Of a stretch of DNA of 64,000 nucleotides, positions 32,742 through 41,908 are shown piece after piece (within the stretch, counting starts at the first letter, position 1; each line of letters starts with the position of its first letter). Position numbers and translations under genes: made by a program. The stretch is from Candidatus Omnitrophota bacterium (lineage in GTDB: Bacteria > Omnitrophota > Gorgyraeia > Zapsychrales > Zapsychraceae), in the NCBI GenBank assembly GCA_020429915.1, contig JAGQKV010000011.1, positions 1-64,000 of the forward strand, written 5' to 3'. The notes under the pieces were generated by a model. The model did not search any database. It was given only the letters and a program-made list of their open reading frames with translations, and was not told the DNA's origin.

Positions 32742-33764
32742 TCACCCGGTCGGCGCCTCCACGCGCTTGACGATCCCGCGCATCAGCCGCCCCAGGATAT
32801 CCGCTCCCGTAATAATCCGTTTGTCCTTCTTCCAATAGAGGATCAGGTCGTTATCAATGACATCGTCCTCATGATGCTCGGCCCTGACCTTGAACTTAAA
32901 AATCACGTCCCCCAGCCGGGTGCCGGTCTGGGTGATCACGATGGGCCGATGACAATAAGTGTATATACTCTTAACCTCCTTGGAATACATGACATCGCGC
33001 AGAAAGTCGTCGGCATTTAGGACCAAGACCGGCTTTCCGGACGGATCGGTAAGGACGACCCATTTCTCGTTGGAGGCATGGATCTTTTGCAGGAACGGAT
33101 CCGCCGGATCGCGCTCAAAGTCGGGGAAAAGCGGTAATCCGTTCTCGTTCACGTCCAAGGCGACGACACTCAACGGATTGATCGGCTCGCCTTCGTCCCG
33201 CAGTTTGATGTCATCCAGCTCCAGGAAATTCATCGCTCCCTGCGTCTCCAGATGCTCCACATCCGCGTCCTCGGAAACGGCGTGGCGCTTGAGGATGTGC
33301 ATGATTTCCTTTTCCTTGAAGTAGCCGATCTCCTCCTTGCCCAACCAGATGTCCAGCAACAGCGCGGTGGGTTTGGCCAGAGGATAGAACACCAAACGGT
33401 AGATCCGGACCACGGGAACCAGCACCACGCTGGTCCGCAGGGCGTGCCGGGACAGGTACGCTTGCGGCACGACCTCGCCGAGCATGGTAATACCGAAGGT
33501 AGAAAAGATAAAGGCGCCGATTCCGGACAATACCGATTCCGATATCAACGCCAGCAAGACGTTGGCCGCGACATTTCCCCACAGCAGCGTGCACAACAGG
33601 TAGTGCGCGTCTTTGCGCAGGCTCAGGATCCGCTGAGCGTCTTTATTCCCAAGATCCGCCTGAACTTCCAGTCTCAACCGGCTCATCCCGAAGAATCCGA
33701 GATTCAGCCCGGAAAACATCGCGGAGTGAAGCAAACAAACAGCTATACCCAACCAGGGGCCCAT
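32742..33764 (-). CDS. CNNM/CorC-type membrane protein (DUF21 plus CBS region)
   Basis: 340 residues. The DUF21 membrane domain covers about residues 1-150 (GLNLGFFGMSRLRLEV and the conserved TMLGEVVPQAYLSRHAL), followed by a CBS-pair-like region (170-320). Relatives carry magnesium or cobalt out of the cell, or regulate such transport. The C-terminal transporter-associated domain of CorC is absent, making this a short version. An AAAGGAG site precedes the ATG. It begins an operon that continues to cardiolipin synthase-type genes only by adjacency, since transcription runs the other way from them: those lie upstream. Confidence 0.82.
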   Translation of the reverse strand: MGPWLGIAVCLLHSAMFSGLNLGFFGMSRLRLEVQADLGNKDAQRILSLRKDAHYLLCTLLWGNVAANVLLALISESVLSGIGAFIFSTFGITMLGEVVPQAYLSRHALRTSVVLVPVVRIYRLVFYPLAKPTALLLDIWLGKEEIGYFKEKEIMHILKRHAVSEDADVEHLETQGAMNFLELDDIKLRDEGEPINPLSVVALDVNENGLPLFPDFERDPADPFLQKIHASNEKWVVLTDPSGKPVLVLNADDFLRDVMYSKEVKSIYTYCHRPIVITQTGTRLGDVIFKFKVRAEHHEDDVIDNDLILYWKKDKRIITGADILGRLMRGIVKRVEAPTG

Positions 33765-33797
33765 ATTTCTCCTTTGCTAAGGTTCATTATCCTATAT

Positions 33798-35252
33798 TTA
33801 CAGCAGTGGCGCCAGCAAACGCGCAAGAGAATTGCGCAACTTGACGGTCTCATCCAGCTCTTGGTAGTCTTCGAGTGTGAACTCACGACTGTCCTGAAGA
33901 TCGCGCATAAAATCTTCTTCCAAACCGGCGGTTATCCGTTCGTCATACAATAACGTGTTCAACTCATAATTCAAATGAAAACTGCGCACATCCATATTCG
34001 CCGTACCGACCGAACAGATTTCGGAGTCGATCATAATCGTTTTGGCATGCAGAAACCCCTTTTGATAGTGATAGATCCGCACACCGGCCCGCAGGAGATC
34101 CTTAAAGTAGGTAAACGCGGACCAATACGGAAGCTTCTTGTCCGGGACCCCCGCAATGATGACGCGGACGTCCAACCCGCCGAAGGCTGCCATTTTCAAG
34201 GCCGTATGAACGCTCGGATCCGGAATGAAGTAAGGTGACTGAATGTACACCTTCTTTTCGGCACTGGAGATCAGGGTGAAATAAAGATGCTTGATCGACG
34301 GCCACCGCGAATCCGGCCCGGAGGTCGTCACCTGAACGGGCAGCTCGTGCGGGTCGGCGGGTACGGCCGGAAAATACTTGGTATCAAAAAGCTCTTTACC
34401 GGTTGTATTGTACCAGCTGGTCACGAAAATTCCCTGCAAGACATTGACCGTCTCGCCTGATATCCGCAGGTGGGTGTCCCGCCAATAATCGAACTGCTTG
34501 CCTCCGTCGACATATTCCTGCCCCATATTCATTCCGCCCGCGTATCCGATTCGTCCGTCCACCACCACCACCTTCCGGTGATTGCGGTAGTTTAATGTAT
34601 GGATCTTCAACGGCGAGAGGAAATTGAAATACGGATACATTTCGATGCCGGCAGCGCGCATCTCGCGGACATAGCGGCGGTCCAGGAAAATACTGCCGAT
34701 GGCGTCGTACAGAATACGCACTTCCACGCCCTGTTTGCGTTTGGCGACAAGGATGTCCCTGACTTCCTTGGTGAGGGGATCGGAGCGCCAGATAAAGTAT
34801 TCCATGTGGATCGATTCACGCGCGCCGCGCAGGTCCTCCATCAGTCGCGGAAACTTTTGCGAACCGTTTTGCAGGACCTCAATCGCGTTGTTCGTCGTCA
34901 AAATGGAATTCGAGCTGCGCTGCAAAAGATGAAACAGCTTCTGCTTGTGAACGACATCCTTCTTTTGCTTGAGCCGACTGCCGCGGTCCATCTGCGCCTC
35001 GATCAGCGGGGCGAGCATCGCGGAGCTCCTGTCCTCCAGGAATTGTTGTGACAGTTTGGTCTTTTCATCCACGCGCCGCCAATTACGCCCGATGAAGATG
35101 TAAATCACCGCCCCCACCACCGGCAGCAGGATAAACACCATGACCCACGCCATCGTGGTCGACGGCTCCCGGTTGTCCAACAACAACAAGACAACCGTCA
35201 TCACCAGATATACGTAAAACAAAATCCCGAGGATCGAAAAAATATAGTCCAT
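33798..35252 (-). CDS. cls: Cardiolipin synthase (phospholipase D family)
   Basis: 484 residues, the usual ClsA length. Two N-terminal membrane helices (about 4-24 and 33-54) precede two phospholipase D domains with complete HKD motifs: NHRKVVVVDGRIGYAGG near 225 and LHAKTIMIDSEICSVGTANMD near 403. It makes cardiolipin at the inner membrane by joining phosphatidylglycerols. It starts 3 bases after the EEP-nuclease stop and is followed after 33 bases by the CNNM gene. Confidence 0.93.
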   Translation of the reverse strand: MDYIFSILGILFYVYLVMTVVLLLLDNREPSTTMAWVMVFILLPVVGAVIYIFIGRNWRRVDEKTKLSQQFLEDRSSAMLAPLIEAQMDRGSRLKQKKDVVHKQKLFHLLQRSSNSILTTNNAIEVLQNGSQKFPRLMEDLRGARESIHMEYFIWRSDPLTKEVRDILVAKRKQGVEVRILYDAIGSIFLDRRYVREMRAAGIEMYPYFNFLSPLKIHTLNYRNHRKVVVVDGRIGYAGGMNMGQEYVDGGKQFDYWRDTHLRISGETVNVLQGIFVTSWYNTTGKELFDTKYFPAVPADPHELPVQVTTSGPDSRWPSIKHLYFTLISSAEKKVYIQSPYFIPDPSVHTALKMAAFGGLDVRVIIAGVPDKKLPYWSAFTYFKDLLRAGVRIYHYQKGFLHAKTIMIDSEICSVGTANMDVRSFHLNYELNTLLYDERITAGLEEDFMRDLQDSREFTLEDYQELDETVKLRNSLARLLAPLL

Positions 35253-35255
35253 TGC

Positions 35256-36053
35256 TTATTCGTCCAGTTCCAATTGGACCCATATCGGATAGTGATCGCT
35301 GGGTTTTTTTCGCGACGCCACCTTGTCGGTTTGGATCAACCGGGCGCCCCGGGTGAAGATGTGGTCCAGGGATGTCTTCCGGTTGAGGATATACCAGTGT
35401 TTGTAGGACCAGGCGATATTCTTGGTGGCCAGATCGAAACCGCCGTGAATCAGCGGATCGATCGTCGCGTGATAGTTCCGCTTGGTCAGTGTATTGAAAT
35501 CCCCCCCGATGATACAGTATTTTTCCCGTTCGGGAATTTCACTAACCACGCGCTTCATCTGCAGAGTCCGGTAGGCCGTTTTCAGCCACACCCCGAGGTG
35601 AATACAGATAACCAGGATCTTTCTTTCCCCCACATGGATATCGGCCAGGACCGCGATTCGCTGCAATTTGGTCCGCTCTACGTGCGGCAAGATGAGTTTC
35701 TTGTGCTCGCCGATCGGCCACTTGGATAAAATCGCGTTACCGAAGTCCCGGCCGTGGTTGGGGTGACGGACCGCCGGATAATACACGTAATTATATCCGA
35801 GCGTATCGCAGATGTGCATGACCCCTTCCGCGTCCATCTCCTGGAGCAGCACGATATCGGCGTGTTTAAGATTCTCATTACTCTCAATCAACTCGACTGC
35901 CGGCCGCACCTTCTTGGCGAACTGGATATTATAGGTAAAAACCTGAAGCCGGTTCGGAGGCGTCCGTTTCTCCTTATAATCCAGGTAAGCGTACTGGGGA
36001 TGCTGGGGATGTGTGTAGTTCCGTTTCCTGTTCTGTAGATGAAAGAATCGCAC
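35256..36053 (-). CDS. Endonuclease/exonuclease/phosphatase family protein
   Basis: 265 residues from a GTG at 36053 with GAGAG upstream. Catalytic landmarks of the EEP fold are visible: FTYNIQFAK, metal Glu in VLLQEMDAEG, GGDFNTL, and the terminal SDHYPIWVQLELDE with catalytic His. No signal peptide. The family spans DNA repair enzymes, sphingomyelinases and phosphatases; with a cardiolipin synthase directly downstream a phospholipid substrate is possible but unproven. Confidence 0.88.
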   Translation of the reverse strand: MRFFHLQNRKRNYTHPQHPQYAYLDYKEKRTPPNRLQVFTYNIQFAKKVRPAVELIESNENLKHADIVLLQEMDAEGVMHICDTLGYNYVYYPAVRHPNHGRDFGNAILSKWPIGEHKKLILPHVERTKLQRIAVLADIHVGERKILVICIHLGVWLKTAYRTLQMKRVVSEIPEREKYCIIGGDFNTLTKRNYHATIDPLIHGGFDLATKNIAWSYKHWYILNRKTSLDHIFTRGARLIQTDKVASRKKPSDHYPIWVQLELDE

Positions 36054-36062
36054 GTATGTCTC

Positions 36063-37328
36063 TCAAAAACTGGTCTTGAATTTCAACATGATTTCTGCGG
36101 CCCCGGCATTTTCTTCCGTACCGCCGCTCTCAAATTCTTTTTTCAGATCGAGCGTCACCCGGTTGGTCACACGGACCTCACTGCCCACTGTTTGCTTGGT
36201 CGTCGCCGGCTCGGTCTCACCGTTGGTTTCCCGTTCCACCTGGTATTTAATTTCCAGGTTGTCGGTGACCTGTTTGGCGGCCCCGACCCCCTGCTTATCG
36301 GTGGTGACCGATACGGAAAAATCGGACAGGCCGAATTTGTCGGCGATAAAATTACCTCTGCCGCCGAAGAATAGGTACTGGACAAAATCCTTGGCCAACT
36401 CCGGAGAGACCGCGCCCGACTCAATGCTCTGGCTCAAACCGTTCCACCGCTTACCGGTGGCGACCATCAGCAGCAGCATCTCGTCCGGCAGCGACGGCTC
36501 CGATGATAATATGACGTTCGGTTTCTCCAAATCACCTTTAATCCCGATGGTAATATCGACCTTGCTGATACGTGAAAAGCCGTTGATATCCAGCCGGGGA
36601 TTCCCGGGTTTACCGGAAAAATACAGATGGCTGGGCCGCAGTTTGATGACGGTCCGTTTGCTCATGACATTACCCGACTCAAAACGGACCTGGCCGAATA
36701 ATTCATCCGTCACCAGCCGGTTACGCCGCTGCAATTCGAAGGTGACCGGGACGTTCTCCACTTCAAACTGGCCATTGTCCATATTCTCGATGCGCAGACT
36801 GCCCGACACCACCGGCATCGCCAGCTCACCCGCGATATCGACGTCCAATTCCTTGACCAACCCCTCCAAATGGCGGGTGTGCGGATTCTTCGGCAAATAA
36901 CCGATGATTTCGCTGACGTCCAGTGCGCGGCTGAATACCGTCCCTTCGAGACGGCCGTGGTCCACCCGTCCGTTAATCACGACCGCTTCGGAGACGGGTA
37001 ACCGTAACCGTCCGTTCACGATCTCGGCTGTGATCCCGGTGCGATGAAACGATTCTATCCGGATGGAAAAGTTTTGGACAAGAAATTGAGAGTCCTTGGG
37101 CAGTTCGTCCAGGTCTTTGAGAACCAGGTTATTGAAGGTGATGCCGTGGATCAGATCCCCCTCGACCGACTCGAACTGGACTTGTCGGTCCAAAGTGTAA
37201 TGCTCAAGGATCTTACGGACCAGGAACTGACTTCCCGTGGGCGTGCACAAGAGATAGTAAACACCGTAACATAGTGCCCACAACAGGAGCACCAGCAGCA
37301 GGGAAAATATTTTTGTTCTTAACCTCAT
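36063..37328 (-). CDS. Short TamB-like (DUF490) protein
   Basis: 421 residues. An N-terminal anchor (about 6-27) is followed by SQFLVRKILEHY and VQFESVEGDLIHGITFNNLVL, matching the TamB start, and the C-terminus has LLMVATGKRWNG, GRGNFIADKFGLSDFSVSV and terminal Phe, matching the TamB/DUF490 end. TamB moves phospholipid or assembles outer-membrane proteins and is normally about 1,200 residues; here almost all the middle beta-groove is missing. TATAAT boxes lie at 37351-37356 and 37362-37367. It begins the unit with EEP nuclease and cardiolipin synthase. Confidence 0.78.
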   Translation of the reverse strand: MRLRTKIFSLLLVLLLWALCYGVYYLLCTPTGSQFLVRKILEHYTLDRQVQFESVEGDLIHGITFNNLVLKDLDELPKDSQFLVQNFSIRIESFHRTGITAEIVNGRLRLPVSEAVVINGRVDHGRLEGTVFSRALDVSEIIGYLPKNPHTRHLEGLVKELDVDIAGELAMPVVSGSLRIENMDNGQFEVENVPVTFELQRRNRLVTDELFGQVRFESGNVMSKRTVIKLRPSHLYFSGKPGNPRLDINGFSRISKVDITIGIKGDLEKPNVILSSEPSLPDEMLLLMVATGKRWNGLSQSIESGAVSPELAKDFVQYLFFGGRGNFIADKFGLSDFSVSVTTDKQGVGAAKQVTDNLEIKYQVERETNGETEPATTKQTVGSEVRVTNRVTLDLKKEFESGGTEENAGAAEIMLKFKTSF

Positions 37329-37421
37329 GCTTGACCTGATTCAAGCTGTCATTATAGCGAAATTATAACATATTGCACATCAGAAAAAGGATGACTGCGG
37401 AGGACGGCGGCGGGACGACAA

Positions 37422-37703
37422 CTACGGGCGGGGCGGGCGGCTGAAGATGCGGTGATAGGCGAGGTTCAGTATCTGATGCGCCTGCAGACTGCGCGCATCG
37501 ACCTGATACAGGATGTGCCAAGCCAGCAGCGCGGCGTGATCGTACTCATCCGCGGACAGGAAGCCTTGGGCCTTCTCCAATAAATAGGACCGGCGCCGGC
37601 CCCGGTCGCGGATGCTTTTGGAAAAATTGATGGCCTTCCAGCAGTCGTCCCGCCGCGCGATATAGACGGCCAATCGACCGGTCGATTGCGGAGAATTCAC
37701 CAT
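37422..37703 (-). CDS. Small hypothetical protein
   Basis: 93 residues, basic at the centre (SIRDRGRRRSYLLEKAQGFL), with a helical pattern toward the C-terminus (SADEYDHAALLAWHILYQVD) that resembles a single TPR-like hairpin, ending FSRPPRP. AAAGGAG lies well before the ATG. No named family. Confidence 0.5.
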   Translation of the reverse strand: MVNSPQSTGRLAVYIARRDDCWKAINFSKSIRDRGRRRSYLLEKAQGFLSADEYDHAALLAWHILYQVDARSLQAHQILNLAYHRIFSRPPRP

Positions 37704-37737
37704 GCCGGGCTCCTTTCCCCTGGGGTTAGCGGGAAGC

Positions 37738-37765
37738 GGGCGCCGGCCCGGGGAGACCGGCGCCC
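37738..37765 (-). terminator. GC-rich hairpin after the secreted-protein gene
   Basis: GGGCGCCGG (37738-37746) pairs with CCGGCGCCC (37757-37765), 9 bp, located 34 bases beyond the stop of the gene at 37799. No U-run follows on the minus strand, so termination would need a factor. Confidence 0.35.
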
Positions 37766-37798
37766 TGTGTTTCGGGGGGAGGGAATCTTGCTTCCGGT

Positions 37799-38185
37799 TT
37801 ATTTTTCCGCCATGTCCAAATCAGCGGTCAGGACCGTGTTGGCTGCCTTCAGCGCGGCGGACTTGGCCTTGATCTCCTGAATCGCCAGGGCGATCTTGCC
37901 TTCGGCCGTTTCGGCGAATTCCACTTCAACCGCGTCGCCCAAGGCGATGTCCTCGGATTCATCCGCGGAGAACTTGGTTTCTTTGTTGATGGTCAGCTCA
38001 AACTGACTGATTTCCGTTCCTTCTTTGCTTTCCTGCTGGATCACGATCGATTCCGGGGATATATCAACCACGATCCCGCGCACCTGAGCCTTTGCTTCCG
38101 CCTCCATTGCCTGAACGGACGTTGACAGAACGACACTCATGACAGCGATCAGCACGAAAAACTTGGTAAATGTTTTTGTCATCAT
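37799..38185 (-). CDS. Secreted protein with DUF5666-like beta domain
   Basis: 128 residues from ATG 38185 (the next codon, 38182, is also ATG); AAAGGA precedes. Signal peptide about 1-24 (TSVQAM). Mature region KAQVRGIVVDISPESIVIQQ then ISQFELTINKETKF and IALGDAVEVEFAETAEGK has the OB-like repeat seen in DUF5666 proteins. It is acidic and carries no metal motif. Three HTTAAT direct repeats lie about 112 bases upstream and a two-component system is just beyond, so this is the likely target gene. Confidence 0.7.
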   Translation of the reverse strand: MMTKTFTKFFVLIAVMSVVLSTSVQAMEAEAKAQVRGIVVDISPESIVIQQESKEGTEISQFELTINKETKFSADESEDIALGDAVEVEFAETAEGKIALAIQEIKAKSAALKAANTVLTADLDMAEK

Positions 38186-38296
38186 GACTTCCTTTCTCCT
38201 CTTAACTTCGGTTAGCTGACTGTTATGTCCGCAGCGCCCTCCCCGGGACAACCTCCTGCGGACCAATGACGTCGCCAACACTCTAACAAAGCCAAC

Positions 38297-38324
38297 ATTA
38301 AGAGAAGATTAAATTAGCATTAAA
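38297..38324 (-). promoter_or_regulatory. Three HTTAAT direct repeats, OmpR/PmrA-type operator
   Basis: On the minus strand TTTAAT (38319-38324), TTTAAT (38308-38313) and CTTAAT (38297-38302) are spaced exactly 11 bases, one DNA turn. This fits the HTTAAK-N5-HTTAAK box known for PmrA/QseB-type regulators. A TAGAGT -10 candidate (38280-38285) lies 11 bases beyond the last half-site, the geometry of an activated promoter. Confidence 0.55.
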
Positions 38325-38352
38325 TATTTTCATCTGGGAGGAGGCCTGTCCG

Positions 38353-39870
38353 CTATACGCGCGGCAGGGTGATGAAAAATGAGGTCCCTTTGTTCAACTC
38401 GCTGGTCACGCGAATGGTACCTTTGTGCAAGTGTGCCAAGGACATAGCAATACTGAGCCCGAGGCCGTGGCCGCCGCGAGGGCTGTTGGTGGTGCGGTAA
38501 AAGCGGTCGAAAATCTTGGAAATCTCGTCCTGCGGGATCCCGATCCCGCTGTCCGATACGACGATTTGAATGTACTCCTGCTTCACGGACACGTCAATCT
38601 TCAGCAGGCCGCGCTCCGGCGTAAACTTGATGGCATTGTCTATTACGTTGAAGAACAAGCGCCGCAGATGCACCCGGTCGGCCTTGATCTCGGCCGCACG
38701 TCCCGAAATATTCGCCTCCAGCCGGATATGTTTGTCGCGAACCAGGATTTCGGTCTGCTGAATAATTTCCTGGATATAGGGCACAAAATCGAACTGTTCG
38801 TAGATAAACACCTCCGGCCGGTAATCGATCTTGCTCAACAACAACAGGTCGTCGACAATGCGCAACATCCGGTGAACCTCTTCCAGCGTGACGTTCATGG
38901 CCTGCCGGTATTCCTCCATGCTGCGTGTGTTGAGCAGCGCCAATTCGGCCTCTCCCTTGATTACGGTGAGCGGCGTGCGTAGCTCATGCGCGGCATGCGA
39001 GGTAAATTCCTCGATATGCGCGAAGGAATTCTCCAGCCGGCCGATCATGTCATTAAAGTCATCGATCAGATAGGCCACTTCCTGGTAATTGTACTTGGTC
39101 TGCACCCGGGCCGAAAGGTCCTCGTGTGAGACCTTGCGGGCGATCGCGGCAATCTCGTCGACCGGACCGAGGATCCGCTTCACCAGCAGCCGGCCGATAA
39201 AACTGGTCAGGATCAAAATTGCTGGAATACTGATCACCACCGATATAAGGAAGGTGAGGATCAGATCGATGATCGGACGCTGGTAAACGCCGACTTGGAC
39301 ATAATAGTGGTCCTGATCCTTGTAGGTAAAAGGATAATTGATGATCCGGACCCGGCGGTCTTTGTAAGTCAGTGTTTTGTATGTCGGATCCCCGTCCTCG
39401 CTGGGAACCACGCTCTCCCGAATAAGGTCGATCAGATCTTCGGACATATTCGGCGAGCGGGTAATCGACGCCTTGGTGGTGGATACGAAATTGATGAAGT
39501 ACTCCTGCAGATCCATCGAATCAACCTGCTGCAACCAACGTTTCTCAAAACTGGATGTCCAGAACAGGAAACGCCGCGGACTCTTTTCTTCATCGGCAAT
39601 CGCCTTTTCCAGTGCAAATTTCAACGGCTCCGCCTCTTCGCCGCGAACCTCGAGATACGAATTGATCGTAGAACAGATATTGACCGCCGTCGTCTTCAGC
39701 TCCCGGTCGAGTTCCCGGTGTACGGTCCGGAACAGCACGAAGTACAACACCCCGCTGAAGGCCAGCAGAATCACCCCCAGGATCAGGCTGTACAAAAAAC
39801 TGATCTCAAAGGAAATGGAGCGGTACTTAACGCCCTGATTGTCCTTGCGCAGCGGCCGGTCGACGTTCAT
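38353..39870 (-). CDS. Membrane histidine kinase
   Basis: 505 residues. Two transmembrane helices (about 23-47 and 200-225) enclose a periplasmic sensor of about 150 residues. Then follow HAMP (RILGPVDEIAAIARKV), HisKA with phospho-acceptor His295 in AAHELRTPLTVIKGE, and HATPase with NVIDNAIKFTP, DSGIGIP and GGHGLGLSIA. The kinase autophosphorylates and passes phosphate to the regulator whose gene overlaps its start by 4 bases. Overall layout is like heavy-metal or PmrB/QseC kinases. The signal is unknown. Confidence 0.93.
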   Translation of the reverse strand: MNVDRPLRKDNQGVKYRSISFEISFLYSLILGVILLAFSGVLYFVLFRTVHRELDRELKTTAVNICSTINSYLEVRGEEAEPLKFALEKAIADEEKSPRRFLFWTSSFEKRWLQQVDSMDLQEYFINFVSTTKASITRSPNMSEDLIDLIRESVVPSEDGDPTYKTLTYKDRRVRIINYPFTYKDQDHYYVQVGVYQRPIIDLILTFLISVVISIPAILILTSFIGRLLVKRILGPVDEIAAIARKVSHEDLSARVQTKYNYQEVAYLIDDFNDMIGRLENSFAHIEEFTSHAAHELRTPLTVIKGEAELALLNTRSMEEYRQAMNVTLEEVHRMLRIVDDLLLLSKIDYRPEVFIYEQFDFVPYIQEIIQQTEILVRDKHIRLEANISGRAAEIKADRVHLRRLFFNVIDNAIKFTPERGLLKIDVSVKQEYIQIVVSDSGIGIPQDEISKIFDRFYRTTNSPRGGHGLGLSIAMSLAHLHKGTIRVTSELNKGTSFFITLPRV

Positions 39871-40544
39871 GACGAAGCTTCTTTGAGAATGTATCCGGTC
39901 CCCCGGACCGTGTGAATGAGTTTTGTGGGATAGGGTTTGTCGATCTTGTTACGCAGATAGCGGATATGGACATCGATCACATTGGTGAAGCTGTTGAAGT
40001 CCTCCTTCCAGACGTGTTCAGAGATCATGGTCCGGGTAACCACCTGATTGGCGTGAAGCATCAAATATTCCAGCAGACCGTATTCCTTGCTGGTCAATTT
40101 GATATCTTGTTCACCCCGGCGGACTTCATGGTTGAGCAGGTTCATTTCGAGGTCGGCGATACGCAGCACATCGACCTTCTCTTCCCTCCCCCGCCGCAAA
40201 AGCGCCCGGATGCGGGCCAGCAGCTCGGAAAACGAGAACGGTTTGGTCAGGTAGTCATCGGCGCCGGCGTCCAGACCCGACACTTTATCAGTGACAGCAT
40301 CGCGGGCGGTCAGCATGAGGATGGGGGTGGCGTTTTTCCGCTGACGCAGTTCCCGGCAAATGGACACACCGTCCTTTTTGGGCAGCATGATATCCAGCAG
40401 GATCAAGTCATAGGCGTTGACATCGGCCAGGTACTGGCCTTCTTCTCCGTCCCGGCCTACGTCCACCGTATAGTGATGTTCTTTCAGACCGCGTTCGATG
40501 AAACTCGCGATCTTTTCTTCGTCTTCAACTACGAGGATTCTCAT
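39867..40544 (-). CDS. OmpR/PhoB-family response regulator
   Basis: 225 residues from the ATG at 40544. Receiver with acidic pocket near 8-9, phospho-acceptor Asp51 (LLDIMLPK), switch Thr in LTARD and Lys in LTKPFSFSELLARI. The C-terminal winged helix has LTSKEYGLLEYLMLHANQVV then FTNVIDVHIRYLRNKID and HTVRGTGYIL. Sequence is closest in style to CusR/CopR/PmrA regulators. It should bind direct repeats such as those at 38297-38324 and switch on the neighbouring secreted-protein gene. Confidence 0.94.
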   Translation of the reverse strand: MRILVVEDEEKIASFIERGLKEHHYTVDVGRDGEEGQYLADVNAYDLILLDIMLPKKDGVSICRELRQRKNATPILMLTARDAVTDKVSGLDAGADDYLTKPFSFSELLARIRALLRRGREEKVDVLRIADLEMNLLNHEVRRGEQDIKLTSKEYGLLEYLMLHANQVVTRTMISEHVWKEDFNSFTNVIDVHIRYLRNKIDKPYPTKLIHTVRGTGYILKEASS

Positions 40545-40691
40545 CAGACCCCTTTCTTCAAAGGTGATGACTGCGTTTCGGTCCCGTCGTAATGCGGCCA
40601 TTCTAATGGGAAACCTCGGCGGAAACAAGCATAATTTCGTGACGGCAAACTGAAAAGTATAAATGGTTGGACGGCGGGAAGTTATAACGGA

Positions 40692-41183
40692 TTAAACATG
40701 CCAGCCGCAAAGTGCCAGCGCGCACAGTGTCTTGGCGTCGCGCAACCGACCGCGCCTCAGCATATCTTTGATGTCGTCCCGGGAAACGTCCGTGACCGAG
40801 ATGATTTCATCAGGATCACGGTCGGCCTGGCGCACAAACAAGTCCGTGGCGGCATAGAGGTGGATTTTCTCATTCGTAAATCCGGGGGCCGTGAAGATTT
40901 CACCCAATTTTTTCCAGGAGCGGGCACCAAAACCGGACTCCTCCGCCAGCTCACGGCGGGCACAGGCCAGCGGACGTTCCCCGGCCTCCAGGGTCCCGCA
41001 GGGAAACTCGTGCAGATACGCGCGCAACGCCGGCCGATACTGCCGCAGGAGAATCACCCGGCGCGAGTTGACAAAGGGAACGATCAATACCGCCCCAGGA
41101 TGATCGATCATCCGGATCGTCCGGGTGACGCCGTTGGGGAGACGGCGGCGTTCCGTCTTCAAAGTGAATTTTCGTTTGGGCAT
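40692..41183 (-). CDS. NUDIX hydrolase (ADP-sugar type)
   Basis: 163 residues with a complete Nudix box: GTLEAGERPLACARRELAEE then SGF, matching GX5EX7REUXEEXGU. LRQYRPALRAYLHEFPCG before it is typical of ADP-ribose or ADP-sugar pyrophosphatases. It hydrolyses nucleoside diphosphate-linked compounds. It overlaps the SDR gene by 25 bases and is the last gene of the overlapping ttcA-like operon. Confidence 0.9.
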   Translation of the reverse strand: MPKRKFTLKTERRRLPNGVTRTIRMIDHPGAVLIVPFVNSRRVILLRQYRPALRAYLHEFPCGTLEAGERPLACARRELAEESGFGARSWKKLGEIFTAPGFTNEKIHLYAATDLFVRQADRDPDEIISVTDVSRDDIKDMLRRGRLRDAKTLCALALCGWHV

Positions 41184-41905
41184 GATGAGCTCATCCTGTC
41201 CTCATAGAATTTGTAAGCCTTTCGGGCGAGCATACGGGGTACGAACTTGTCGGCCAGGCAATAAAAGCGGCTTACCGGGTCCGGGCAGACCTGCCGGCGG
41301 CGGCGGTCAATGGCCCGCACGATACCGGGAGCGGATTGCTCCGGAAGCCGGCCGCCCGTGGTCCGCGCCCCCGGATAGTACCGGCTGTGGCCCGTATTCA
41401 TCGGTCCCGGATAGACGCGGGTCACCGAAATCCCGTCTTTGACCAAATAAGACTCCAGCGCCTGGGCAAAGCCGTCCAGCGCCCCCTTGCTGGCGCTGTA
41501 AGCCAAGGCGATCGGAAACGACAGGAACCGGGTCGCTGAACAGATAAAAGCGATACGCCCGCCCGGAGCGATCAGCCGCTCACGCAACAAGTGCTTCACC
41601 AACCGCATATGCCCGGTAAAGTTGACGGCCATCACATCGCGCTCGGCGTCATCGGGAATCTCGATAAAGTCTCCGGAGACACTGATACCGGCATTGCAAA
41701 TGACAATGTCGAACGGACCCGGCATCCGCGGCCACGTACCGTCGGGGACCGCGCCTAAATCCAGCTCAATATATTCGTGCTCCTCCGCCGGCTGCGGCGC
41801 CTCGCGGTCGAGGACCGTAACGGCGGCGCCGCGTTGACGGTAAAGCGCGGCCAAGCTGGCGCCCAAACCGTTCGATCCGCCGGTAATAAGGATACGCTCC
41901 GCCAT
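41159..41905 (-). CDS. Short-chain dehydrogenase/reductase
   Basis: 248 residues, classical SDR length. The cofactor motif TGGSNGLGAS is near residues 8-17, NAG appears as CNAGIS near 91, and the catalytic Ser-Tyr-Lys set shows as FICSAT then LAYSASKGALDGF. It oxidises or reduces an alcohol/carbonyl with NAD(P). Followed 3 bases upstream by a second SDR gene, so paired steps on one substrate are possible. Confidence 0.88.
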   Translation of the reverse strand: MAERILITGGSNGLGASLAALYRQRGAAVTVLDREAPQPAEEHEYIELDLGAVPDGTWPRMPGPFDIVICNAGISVSGDFIEIPDDAERDVMAVNFTGHMRLVKHLLRERLIAPGGRIAFICSATRFLSFPIALAYSASKGALDGFAQALESYLVKDGISVTRVYPGPMNTGHSRYYPGARTTGGRLPEQSAPGIVRAIDRRRRQVCPDPVSRFYCLADKFVPRMLARKAYKFYEDRMSSSCPNENSL

Positions 41906-41908
41906 GGC

